DNA from: Desulfovibrio piger
GTDB lineage: Bacteria > Desulfobacterota > Desulfovibrionia > Desulfovibrionales > Desulfovibrionaceae
NCBI RefSeq assembly: GCF_900116045.1
Contig: NZ_LT630450.1
Span: 148,501-212,500, forward strand
Direction: 5' to 3'
Length of the DNA stretch: 64,000 nucleotides
Below the pieces are notes generated by a model. It saw only the letters and a list, made by a program, of their open reading frames with translations. It did not search any database and was not told the origin of the DNA. Position numbers and translations under genes: made by a program. Every line of letters begins with the position of its first letter. The stretch's first letter is position 1. Positions 8,230 through 14,823 of the stretch are shown piece after piece.

Positions 8230-8682
8230 ATGGAACTGTATCACTACTGTCCTGTGCCGCTTGAAAATGGATCCGTCATTACCCCCGGAAATTGGGGGCG
8301 CATCATACGTCAGTATCCTATGCCAGACAATTGTAATGCCATTGTCGTCAAGGAACTTCTTCTGGAGAACATTCGTTTACATCTATATCCCAGTTATCCA
8401 AGCAGACTTGATTGTGCTTATGTCTGCATTGGTGAAGAGAGTGCAAAAGAATTTAAAAGCCGAAGGAAACTTCATTTTTGTTACCATGTAGACCTTGTCT
8501 CTCCCTCTATGCCAAGCTTTCAAGGCTCATGGAAACACTTTGAAATGCCACCTGGATCCCTTGAGGATTGGCACCGTGCTGCAGAAAAATACTGGTCTAC
8601 AAACTGGGCCACGGAGTCTCCCAATACGCTTGAGCTGCTGACCATGTCCTCCATCAGGATTCTCGGTAAGGTTAGCCTGTAA
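8230..8682 (+). CDS. DUF2441-like cargo protein
   Basis: The 150-residue protein begins MELYHYCPVPLENGSVITPG and has the DUF2441 hallmarks: a PGNWGRII motif near residue 19, PSRLDCAYVC near 57, and a C-terminal YWSTNW-type segment. The biochemical function of this family is not established. The gene lies alone on the plus strand between the two divergent halves of the phage control region, has a strong AAAAGGAGCC ribosome site, and is visibly richer in A and T than neighbouring phage genes. These are the marks of a moron acquired by transfer. Confidence 0.7.
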   Translation: MELYHYCPVPLENGSVITPGNWGRIIRQYPMPDNCNAIVVKELLLENIRLHLYPSYPSRLDCAYVCIGEESAKEFKSRRKLHFCYHVDLVSPSMPSFQGSWKHFEMPPGSLEDWHRAAEKYWSTNWATESPNTLELLTMSSIRILGKVSL

Positions 8683-8696
8683 GGATCAGCTTTATT

Positions 8697-8716
8697 AGGA
8701 GGGGCTTGCCCCTCCT
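8697..8716. terminator. Hairpin between convergent genes
   Basis: A perfect 8-bp stem AGGAGGGG/CCCCTCCT with a CTTG loop sits between the ends of the DUF2441 gene and the convergent cysteine-rich gene. Neither side has a long T run, so it is a plausible but weak bidirectional terminator. Confidence 0.4.
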
Positions 8717-8719
8717 CCC

Positions 8720-8989
8720 TCAATCAAGAAACTTTGCATAAAGGCATATGTTGCAGGGATGATTGTGCATCTCGCATTTCCTGGCTTTCCTGTAGGGGCA
8801 GTCCTCAGATTGGGGATGTTGAGGCAAGATTTTTTCCGTCTTGCCAAGGCGGGAGGCGATGCTGCGCAGCGCACAATCCGCACAGATATGGCAGCGCCCG
8901 CCCATTCCGTTATTGGCCGTCACAGGCCCGCACTCCGCCTGCTCCCTGCCGCAAAAATCGCAGTAAATGTTACCCGTGGGACTGATCAT
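8720..8989 (-). CDS. Small cysteine-rich (zinc-finger-like) protein
   Basis: The 89-residue protein starts MISPTGNIYCDFCGRE and has two CxxC-like pairs (CDFC, CHICADC), the arrangement of the ClpX-type zinc-binding domain. The second half has further cysteines (CPYRKARKCEMH and CNIC). It probably binds one or two zinc ions and could be a small regulator of the lysogeny region. ATG 8989 is preferred over a GTG three bases earlier because AGGGGA lies at the right distance. It is transcribed divergently from the repressor across the GAAC-repeat region. Confidence 0.6.
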   Translation of the reverse strand: MISPTGNIYCDFCGREQAECGPVTANNGMGGRCHICADCALRSIASRLGKTEKILPQHPQSEDCPYRKARKCEMHNHPCNICLYAKFLD

Positions 8990-9065
8990 CACGTTTCCCC
9001 TGTTCTTGTGCCGCGCTCGCCTTTCCTGTAGGGAGTGGGGAGGCGTTTAACGGCGTTGTTTATGG

Positions 9066-9138
9066 GAACAATTTATAGGAACAAAATAAGAACGTCAACA
9101 TTTTTTCTTAAAAAAAGAACAAAAATGAGAACAAAAAA
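9066..9138 (+). promoter_or_regulatory. Tandem GAAC(AAA) repeats, candidate operator
   Basis: Five GAAC elements occur at 9066, 9079, 9090, 9117 and 9129; four continue as GAACAAA or GAACAAT. The spacings (13, 11, 27 and 12 bases) are close to one or two helical turns. They cover the start of the XRE repressor gene and the divergent space, which is where an autoregulatory repressor operator would be. This is seen directly; binding is inference. Confidence 0.5.
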
Positions 9139-9664
9139 TTCCGTTGGGGAACGAATCCGAAAGCTGCGGGGTATGAATACCCAAACAGAGTTTGCCAATC
9201 TTCTTGGGATTACCCAGCGCGCTGTTGTGAACTATGAGACCCAAGGGCGCATCCCTCGGGGCTCTATTTTAAAAAAAATTTGCAGCTGCTTTGGGGTCAG
9301 TGAAAAGTGGCTACTTACAGGATCAGACGAAGTGAACAATCCTACACAGCAAGAAGCCGCTGTCTGTTCCAAAATGGGCGACATGTCGCCCATTTCAAAA
9401 CAAGAAAAAAGACAACTTGCTGATTTTATTGTTTCTGAGAAAAATAATTTGGGCGACACGTCGCCTATTTTGGATCTTCAGCAAAAGCTTCTTGAGGCTT
9501 TGCAAGAGCAAAATAACCTGCTCCGGGAGAATGCTCACTTGCGCCTTCAGCTGGAGCGCCGGGACATGCGCATCCGCGACCTGGAACGGGAGGTCGCCGA
9601 ACTGCGGGAGGCGCGGAAGGGGCCTTCCGCTTATGGAGCTGGATTTGCGGGGAGTGCGGGTTAA
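9125..9664 (+). CDS. XRE-family phage repressor
   Basis: The 179-residue protein has an N-terminal XRE helix-turn-helix (VGERIRKLRG ... EFANLLGITQRAVVNYETQG), a linker and a C-terminal coiled coil (LLRENAHLRLQLERRDMRIR). It lacks an S24 peptidase domain, so inactivation would need another factor; the ImmA-type protease at 10790 is a candidate. ATG 9125 is the likely start since the family domain begins there; an in-frame ATG at 9062 would add a lysine-rich leader. The repeated peptide GDMSPI/GDTSPI is encoded by near-palindromes. The gene is AT-rich at its start. Confidence 0.8.
   Translation: MRTKNSVGERIRKLRGMNTQTEFANLLGITQRAVVNYETQGRIPRGSILKKICSCFGVSEKWLLTGSDEVNNPTQQEAAVCSKMGDMSPISKQEKRQLADFIVSEKNNLGDTSPILDLQQKLLEALQEQNNLLRENAHLRLQLERRDMRIRDLEREVAELREARKGPSAYGAGFAGSAG
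9372..9395. repeat. 24-bp perfect palindrome inside the repressor gene (copy at 9451)
   Basis: The sequence centred on GGGCGACATGTCGCCC (9376-9391) is perfectly palindromic over 24 bases. A near copy, GGGCGACACGTCGCCT, starts exactly 75 bases later at 9451. Both encode GD(M/T)SPI in the same frame, so the spacing is a whole number of codons. The strong symmetry at DNA level exceeds what the peptide needs and suggests a protein-binding or recombination site embedded in coding sequence. Confidence 0.7.
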
Positions 9665-9699
9665 GGTCTACGGAGTGCCCGAGAGGTAGTTTTTATGGA

Positions 9700-9939
9700 T
9701 TATCGGGCAGTCAGCCAGAGTTCCGTGGCTGTCGTGATCGCATCCTGGGGGGATAAGGTCTGATCATGGGCCAGCAGGATGCAGGCCGCGAAAAAGATGG
9801 TATGGCGGTATTCCGGGTTATCTTGGCGAGCGCATAAGCTGGCAATTTGCCGTGCATCATCAAGGGCGTCGGCAGGTGTTATGTCCGGGATTGTAGCAAG
9901 AAAAAGGGACGCGGCGAGTATCAGGTCAGAACGAGACAT
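9700..9939 (-). CDS. Hypothetical small helical protein
   Basis: A 79-residue protein of unknown family, hydrophobic at its N-terminus (LILAASLFLATIPDITPADA), then helical with two cysteines. It could be a small membrane or exported protein. AAGGAGCCATAA precedes the ATG. It is convergent with the repressor and divergent from the nuclease gene. Confidence 0.55.
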   Translation of the reverse strand: MSRSDLILAASLFLATIPDITPADALDDARQIASLCARQDNPEYRHTIFFAACILLAHDQTLSPQDAITTATELWLTAR

Positions 9940-9997
9940 TTATGGCTCCTTTACATACTCTCTCGGGCCGCGTCATAATGGCAGAGTGGAGGGAAAT

Positions 9998-10699
9998 ATG
10001 CTTAGGGTAACATTGGTGCTGGCATACCTGCTGCTGGCCGTTCCGGTATGGGCGGCTCAGGTCTTTGAAGGGAAGGTTGTGGGGATCAGTGACGGGGATA
10101 CCATTACCGTCCTGACGGATCAGAAGCAGCAGATCAAAGTCCGCCTTTATGGCGTGGACTGCCCGGAAACGAAGCAGGCCTACGGCACTAGGGCGCGTCA
10201 GTTTACCAGCGACAAGGTCTTTGGAAAGCGCGTCCGTGTCGAGGTGGCTGATATGGATCACTATGGCCGGACGGTAGGTATCGTGACCGCCCCGGGCGGC
10301 TCCGTCCTGAACAGTGACCTTTTGGCGGGTGGTATGGCGTGGCTTTATACGGCGTATTGCAAAAAGCCGTTCTGCCGGGAATGGAAGAAGCTCGAAGAAG
10401 GGGCCAGGATCGCACACAAGGGCTTGTGGGCGGACACCGCCGTGCCGCCGTGGGAGTTTCGCAAGGCGGGCAGAAGCGGTGGGGGCAATTGGGGGAGCGT
10501 ACAGGGTGCGCCGTCCACATCATCCGGTAAGAGCAGCTATGCCGTGTCGGGTGGCGGCTATTCCGGCAACACCAATTCCGGCATTTTTCATGCGTCGACC
10601 TGCCGCTATTACAACTGCAAGCGGTGTACGGCGCACTTTTCAAGCCGGGAGGCAGCTATCCAGGCGGGGTACAGGCCGTGCAAGGTATGCAGGCCGTAA
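9998..10699 (+). CDS. Secreted thermonuclease-like protein (SNase) with cysteine-rich tail
   Basis: The 233-residue protein starts with a signal peptide (MLRVTLVLAYLLLAVPVWAA) and then an SNase domain: GKVVGISDGDTITVL, KVRLYGVDCPE and HYGRTVG hold the calcium-binding acids and catalytic arginines typical of micrococcal nuclease. A Gly/Ser linker leads to an Ada-like cysteine module (CRYYNCKRC ... GYRPCKVCRP) with five cysteines, likely a metal site. It would cleave nucleic acids outside the cytoplasm. GGAGGG lies eight bases before the ATG. It is accessory cargo between the repressor and ImmA genes. Confidence 0.85.
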   Translation: MLRVTLVLAYLLLAVPVWAAQVFEGKVVGISDGDTITVLTDQKQQIKVRLYGVDCPETKQAYGTRARQFTSDKVFGKRVRVEVADMDHYGRTVGIVTAPGGSVLNSDLLAGGMAWLYTAYCKKPFCREWKKLEEGARIAHKGLWADTAVPPWEFRKAGRSGGGNWGSVQGAPSTSSGKSSYAVSGGGYSGNTNSGIFHASTCRYYNCKRCTAHFSSREAAIQAGYRPCKVCRP

Positions 10700-10730
10700 G
10701 GCGGCGAATGGGCTTGATTGGCAAGGTTTT

Positions 10731-10766
10731 TTGCAATAAGATTGCATCTGATGCAAGAAAGTTGCA
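10731..10766 (+). promoter_or_regulatory. Helically phased TTGCA repeats upstream of ImmA
   Basis: TTGCA or its complement occurs at 10731, 10742, 10752 and 10762, at 10-11 base intervals. The middle pair forms the palindrome TTGCATCTGATGCAA. The array ends 23 bases before the ImmA-type start codon, so it is a good operator candidate. The same 18-base pattern recurs near the prophage right end (38592). Confidence 0.5.
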
Positions 10767-10789
10767 GCCAGCAAAACAGGAGAAGTCCT

Positions 10790-11254
10790 ATGTCTTCCGC
10801 AATAGAAACCGCGAAGCGGACCCTGGAGCGGCATTGGGACAAGACCCTGCCGGTCAATCCATCCGCTATCGCCTACGCGATGGGCGCCAAGATTGTCTAC
10901 GACCCGGATCTTTCCATAAGTGGATATTTTGATTTTCAGGACGACGGAAAGCCCGTCATCTACGTCAATCCACTCGATTCCTTTGTCAGACAACGTTTCA
11001 CCATTTTTCATGAGCTTGGGCACTACGCCCTGGGCCATGGTCCCAGTGCCCGCGATCCCTCGCAAAATTACGACCGTCAGAACTATGATCTTTGTGAAGT
11101 CATGGCAAACCAGTTCGCGGCGGAGATGATCATGCCGAGTGACGTGGTATTCTTGTATGCCAACGGAGACTACTCGCTCGCTCAAATGGCACATTTGTTC
11201 AATGTGTCCGAGCAGGCGATGCGTATCCGCCTTGAGCGGCTGGGGATATTGTAG
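10790..11254 (+). CDS. ImmA/IrrE-family metallopeptidase
   Basis: The 154-residue protein has the HELGH zinc-metalloprotease motif at about residues 74-78, a following ALGHG segment, and the downstream acidic CEVMANQFAAEMIMP pattern typical of ImmA/IrrE. Members cleave XRE-type repressors, which releases mobile elements from repression. Here it follows the XRE repressor with only the nuclease gene between. CAGGAGAAG precedes ATG 10790; an upstream in-frame start at 10718 would run through the TTGCA operator and is disfavoured. Confidence 0.88.
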   Translation: MSSAIETAKRTLERHWDKTLPVNPSAIAYAMGAKIVYDPDLSISGYFDFQDDGKPVIYVNPLDSFVRQRFTIFHELGHYALGHGPSARDPSQNYDRQNYDLCEVMANQFAAEMIMPSDVVFLYANGDYSLAQMAHLFNVSEQAMRIRLERLGIL

Positions 11255-11257
11255 CGC

Positions 11258-11665
11258 ATGGCACAAACTCCCGCAGATGATCCTTTAACCCAGGCGTTGC
11301 GGGGAGCGGACACCACAACGCTCCCGTCAGGCACGAAAAACAAGGCGCTGGAGGACGAGATGCTGGAGCATCATCGCCAGCGCCGACGTCACAAATCGGT
11401 TTTGTTCTGGGGAGCCTTGCTTGTTTGTGCCGCTCTTTTCAGCTTGTTTTGCTATGCCATGCTTTTTTCCGATTTGTCGTTAAGGTACTTGGAAAAGTCA
11501 GTATTTTCACTGATCCCGCTTACTTTGCTGGGAGCTGCTCCACTTCTTCTCCTGGTCAGCCTCTTCCGGTGTGTTTTTCGCCCATCAGGAAATGCTGATC
11601 TTTTAGACAAGAAAGACATGGAGGCGGTTAAGGATTTGGCCGCCATTATCAAAGCCGTGCGTTAA
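11258..11665 (+). CDS. Two-TM membrane protein
   Basis: A 135-residue protein of unknown family. A soluble, charged N-terminus ends in RQRRRHK, followed by two transmembrane helices (about 47-70 and 83-107) and a short cytoplasmic tail. It starts three bases after the ImmA stop, so the two are probably cotranscribed. It might sense or regulate the protease at the membrane, but that is inference from position only. Confidence 0.65.
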   Translation: MAQTPADDPLTQALRGADTTTLPSGTKNKALEDEMLEHHRQRRRHKSVLFWGALLVCAALFSLFCYAMLFSDLSLRYLEKSVFSLIPLTLLGAAPLLLLVSLFRCVFRPSGNADLLDKKDMEAVKDLAAIIKAVR

Positions 11666-11674
11666 TTCATCCAG

Positions 11675-11698
11675 GCCCGCCCACAAGCGGGCTTTTTT
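11675..11698 (+). terminator. Rho-independent terminator
   Basis: The stem GCCCGC/GCGGGC with loop CCACAA is followed by six T residues. It ends the repressor-side transcript before the late lysis genes. Confidence 0.85.
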
Positions 11699-11807
11699 CA
11701 TGCTCTCGTTTTCCTGAAATTCCACAATGCACCTCCAGGCCGTGCCGCGCTAGGGTAAGGCAATCGCCCCGCATAAGCCGGGCGCCACCCTAACCTCTGG
11801 AGGCGTC

Positions 11808-12140
11808 ATGCCCACCACATCCACCCGCCGGCAGCGTATGCTGTCCACCCTGCGTCCTTTCTATGATTTTCGCGGTCTGTCCCTGCTGGCCCTGTGCGCC
11901 GTCATCGGCCTGGTGACGGACCCCGCCGCCACCCTGGGCCTGGCCGGATACCTGGCCTATGTCATCGGCATGGCCGGGGCCGCGATCATGCTGGCCAAGA
12001 TCGCCATGCCCTACCTGGACGTTTCCGAGCACGCAGCCTCGGCCCTCAATGAAGGCAACGTGGCCAGCGCCCTGGTGGTGCTGGCGCGCTCCCTGCTCAT
12101 CGTCGGCGTCCTGGTCTGCATCATGGCCTGGGGGAAGTGA
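11808..12140 (+). CDS. Holin-like membrane protein
   Basis: This 110-residue protein has three predicted membrane helices (roughly 23-39, 42-68 and 86-107) and stands first in the lysis cluster, directly before the transglycosylase. Phage holins are small membrane proteins that time lysis, so position and topology support this call, though no family is recognised. CTCTGGAGG precedes the ATG. The stop overlaps the next start. Confidence 0.6.
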   Translation: MPTTSTRRQRMLSTLRPFYDFRGLSLLALCAVIGLVTDPAATLGLAGYLAYVIGMAGAAIMLAKIAMPYLDVSEHAASALNEGNVASALVVLARSLLIVGVLVCIMAWGK

Positions 12141-12811
12141 TGGCCGCCGGTTCCGCGTTGCTGGCCCTTCCCCTGCTGGCCCAGCTCTATCTGCCCATGC
12201 TCTATGAGGAGCACCTGACCTACACCCCTGACTTCTACGACCCGGCCATCTACGCCGGGCAGGTGGAGCAGGAGACGTGCTACGGTCTTGGCAGCAAACG
12301 CTGCTGGAATCCGCGCACCGAGCTGAAAACGTCCCGCGAGTACGGTTTCGGCCTGGGGCAGATCACCATTGCTTACGACAGCAAGGGCCGGGTGCGCTTC
12401 AGCAACTTTGAAGACGTGAAGAAGCTGCACAAGGACCTCAGGCACTGGCGCTGGGAAGACCGCTACGACCCGCGCCTCCAGCTGCGGGCGCTGGTCATCA
12501 AGAACCGCGCCAACTGGAACGCCCTCAAGGGCTGCGCCACGGACGAGGACAGGGCCGCCATGATGCTTTCCGCCTACAACGGTGGTCTGGGCGGCGTCCT
12601 GCAGGACAGGGCCTACTGTGGCCGCATCGCGGGCTGTGACCAGGGACGCTGGTTCGGCCATGTGGAGACCCATAGCCGCAAGTCCCGCAAGGGTATGGGC
12701 AAGGCCTATGCGGACAAGTCCCCCTACGGCATAAACCGCGCCTATGTGCGCAACGTCATGGGCGAAAAGCGGGAGCGCTACCGGGCGGCCCTGCAGGAGC
12801 TTGCACGATGA
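12140..12811 (+). CDS. Lytic transglycosylase / endolysin
   Basis: The 223-residue protein begins with a hydrophobic N-terminus (about 1-20), an uncleaved anchor or signal. The body shows lysozyme-like transglycosylase features: a candidate catalytic Glu in [20 protein letters not shown], and [14 protein letters not shown]. It would cut the glycan strands of peptidoglycan during lysis. ATG 12140 overlaps the holin stop; the gene overlaps the spanin start by four bases. The N-terminal anchor suggests a SAR-type or Sec-exported endolysin that does not strictly need a large-pore holin. Confidence 0.8.
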   Translation: MAAGSALLALPLLAQLYLPMLYEEHLTYTPDFYDPAIYAGQVEQETCYGLGSKRCWNPRTELKTSREYGFGLGQITIAYDSKGRVRFSNFEDVKKLHKDLRHWRWEDRYDPRLQLRALVIKNRANWNALKGCATDEDRAAMMLSAYNGGLGGVLQDRAYCGRIAGCDQGRWFGHVETHSRKSRKGMGKAYADKSPYGINRAYVRNVMGEKRERYRAALQELAR

Positions 12812-13182
12812 TGTGGCTTCTCAAGCTGCTGCCCGGCAGCCTCCTGGAATGGCTGCTGCTGGTCTTTGTCCTGACCGCGGCCTTTGCCGCCGGGCTGGCC
12901 CGGGGCATGGATGCCCGGGAAGCCGAGCTGCTGCCCCGGCTGGAAGCTGTGAGCCGGGAGCGGGACGCCTGGCGTCTGACGGCCGCACAACGGCAGACAG
13001 GACTGGACGCCCAGACGGCCCTTGCCGATGCCTGCCTGAAGCGGGAGGCCGCGGCCCAGGCCGATGCCGCGGAACGCGAGGCCATCCTGGCCTTGCCTCC
13101 CGTCCCTCCCCATCCCACGGAGACCCTCCATGAAAATCCCCGTCGTGCGGCTGTGGCCCGTTATCTCAATCGTCCTCTGTAG
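12808..13182 (+). CDS. Inner-membrane spanin (Rz-like)
   Basis: The 124-residue protein has one N-terminal membrane helix ([21 protein letters not shown]) and a charged helical periplasmic part with coiled-coil character ([20 protein letters not shown]). This is the i-spanin (Rz) plan. i-spanins join with an outer-membrane lipoprotein to fuse membranes at the end of lysis. CAGGAG precedes the start. Its 3' end overlaps the o-spanin gene in another frame. Confidence 0.75.
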   Translation: MMWLLKLLPGSLLEWLLLVFVLTAAFAAGLARGMDAREAELLPRLEAVSRERDAWRLTAAQRQTGLDAQTALADACLKREAAAQADAAEREAILALPPVPPHPTETLHENPRRAAVARYLNRPL

Positions 13183-13423
13183 CTGTGCGGCCCAGGCACC
13201 GTCCCCGCCGCCCGAGGTCCTTGCCCCGGCACATTGCCCGGCCCCGGCCGTTCCCCTGCTGCCGCAGCTCGATCCGGCGGCCCCCCTGGAAGGGGACGCC
13301 AACCTGGAGGCATTGCTGCACCGGGATGCCGTCATGCGCCGTTACATCGGCGGTCTGCGGGCGGCCCTGGACTGCTGGGAGGCCCAGACAGACAGCGGAG
13401 GGACGCATGGAAACCCTGATTGA
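13130..13423 (+). CDS. Outer-membrane spanin lipoprotein (Rz1-like)
   Basis: A 97-residue frame starts within the end of the i-spanin gene (53-base overlap, different frame). The N-terminus is a signal sequence ending at a lipobox-like LCSC, and the mature part is proline-rich (APSPPPEVLAPAHCPAPAVP), as in Rz1 proteins. It continues beyond the i-spanin stop and overlaps the next gene by 17 bases. It would be lipid-anchored in the outer membrane and partner the i-spanin. Confidence 0.7.
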   Translation: MKIPVVRLWPVISIVLCSCAAQAPSPPPEVLAPAHCPAPAVPLLPQLDPAAPLEGDANLEALLHRDAVMRRYIGGLRAALDCWEAQTDSGGTHGNPD

Positions 13424-13787
13424 TCTTTCCAAGGCCTTCGGCTGGCTGGCGGCCATCATCGTCAATCTGCTCATCGCCTGGATCGTCTGGAGCCTGCACA
13501 AAAAATTTATGAACCGAGACGATTGCGAGGCCAACCGCAAGGCGGACAAGAAAGAACGGGAACACTTCATCCAGCTGCTGACCACCCACGAGCAGGCCGT
13601 GCGCGAGCTGAACCTGCGCGTGGACCAGATGCCGCCGCAAGGCTCGGTGCATGATCTGGAAGTGCGTCTGGAACGCATGGATGGCGAACAAAAGCGTCTG
13701 GCCGAGGAGATCAGCGGCCTGCGCGGCATAATGGAACGCGTGGAGCGGCAGGTGGACCTGCTGTTCCGCGGGCACATGAAGGATTGA
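13407..13787 (+). CDS. DUF2730 family phage protein (Mu gp25-like)
   Basis: The 126-residue protein has an N-terminal membrane helix (LAAIIVNLLIAWIVWSLHKK) and a long coiled coil with VHDLEVRLERMDGEQKRLAE, which fits the DUF2730 family found at this place in Mu-like phages. Function is unknown. The start at 13407 follows GGAGGGACGC; a longer in-frame extension upstream would read through the spanin region. Confidence 0.75.
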   Translation: METLIDLSKAFGWLAAIIVNLLIAWIVWSLHKKFMNRDDCEANRKADKKEREHFIQLLTTHEQAVRELNLRVDQMPPQGSVHDLEVRLERMDGEQKRLAEEISGLRGIMERVERQVDLLFRGHMKD

Positions 13788-13790
13788 ACC

Positions 13791-14090
13791 ATGAGCGATA
13801 TGCAGGACATCATCAGCAAGAACCGCCGTCTGGCCATCCTGCGCTTTCTGAGTGAGGAGCAGGACTATGCCATGAACACCAGCACCCTGCAGGCGGCCCT
13901 GCGAGCCATCGGCCACGGGGTGCCGCGCGATACTGTGGAGGCCGACGCCCTCTGGCTGGCCGAACAGGGTCTTGCCCGCCGCCAGCGTCTGGATGTGGGC
14001 GTCACGGTGCTCACCGTCACCCCGCGCGGGGTGGAAGTGGCCCAGGGCATCGCCGGGCATCCCGGTGTGGACCGCCCCCTGCCGAGGTAG
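13791..14090 (+). CDS. Mu gp26-like winged-helix (ArsR-like) protein
   Basis: The 99-residue protein contains a compact winged helix: LAILRFLSEEQDYAMNTSTL, the recognition stretch, then VTVLTVTPRGVEVAQG as the wing. This type is regularly found between gp25 and gp27 homologues in Mu-like phages. Its role in late expression or packaging is unknown. Confidence 0.75.
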   Translation: MSDMQDIISKNRRLAILRFLSEEQDYAMNTSTLQAALRAIGHGVPRDTVEADALWLAEQGLARRQRLDVGVTVLTVTPRGVEVAQGIAGHPGVDRPLPR

Positions 14091-14095
14091 TGGCC

Positions 14096-14650
14096 ATGCC
14101 CCGCACGAGCAAGGTCCGCCGCCTGCCCCCGGAGCTGCGCGAACAGCTCCACGCCATGCTGGACGCGGGCCATACCCTGGAAGAGATCACCGCCCACCTG
14201 AAGGCCCTGGGGGCGGACGTATCCCGCTCCGGCCTGGGCCGCTACAAGCAGCAGGTGGACAAGGTGGCGGCCCGTCTGCGCGAGTCCCGCGCCATGGCCG
14301 AGGCCGTCATGGAGCGTATGGGCGCTCAGGCCGCCACCGGCAAGAGCGGCGCGGCCCTCATCGAGATGCTGACCACCCTCACCAGCGACTACCTGTTGCG
14401 CCGCATGGATGACCCGGATGCCGAGATCGAGGTGGACGAGCTGCGTGCCCTGGCCCGTACCGTCAAGGAACGCGCGCAGGCCGCCCGTGCCACCCAGGAT
14501 TATGACCTGAAACTGCGCGAGGAGGCCCGCCGCGAGGCCGAAGAAGCCATGCGCAAGGCCGTGGAAAAAGCCGCCAAAGAAAGCCCGGCCGCTGCCAGCC
14601 CGGCGGAAGTCTTTGCCCGCATCCAGGCCGTCTACAGGGGGGAAGCCTGA
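14096..14650 (+). CDS. Mu gp27-like protein (DUF3486), probable small terminase
   Basis: The 184-residue protein starts MPRTSKVRRLPPELREQL, the typical N-terminus of the DUF3486/gp27 family, with a helix-turn-helix (HTLEEITAHLKALGADVSRSG) and a long helical C-terminal part rich in Glu and Arg. Its place directly before the large terminase suggests it recognises the packaging site. ATG 14096 is preferred; GAGG is located upstream. Confidence 0.75.
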   Translation: MPRTSKVRRLPPELREQLHAMLDAGHTLEEITAHLKALGADVSRSGLGRYKQQVDKVAARLRESRAMAEAVMERMGAQAATGKSGAALIEMLTTLTSDYLLRRMDDPDAEIEVDELRALARTVKERAQAARATQDYDLKLREEARREAEEAMRKAVEKAAKESPAAASPAEVFARIQAVYRGEA

Positions 14651-14823
14651 TGGACAAGACCGGCAACGCTCCGGACACACACGAAACACGCATGGTGGGC
14701 CAGGGCGTGCCCTTTGAAAGGATACGCCGCATCACCGGTTACCTGGTGGGCCGTCTGGAACGCTTCAACGATGCCAAAAAGAAGGAGGTGGCCGACCGTG
14801 TCGTCCATGGGTTCCGCCGCTGA
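14650..14823 (+). CDS. 57-residue NrdD-tail-like protein
   Basis: This short protein was found by direct reading. Its core, FERIRRITGYLVGRLERFND and then AKKKEVADRVVH, resembles the C-terminal segment of anaerobic ribonucleotide reductase (NrdD), where ITGYL and a following FN-x-AK-x-E-x-x-RV run are conserved. The zinc cysteines and the glycyl-radical site of NrdD are absent, so it cannot be a reductase by itself. The start overlaps the gp27 stop, and its 3' end overlaps the terminase start by 26 bases. Similar stand-alone mini-proteins occur in other phages; the function is unknown. Confidence 0.7.
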   Translation: MDKTGNAPDTHETRMVGQGVPFERIRRITGYLVGRLERFNDAKKKEVADRVVHGFRR

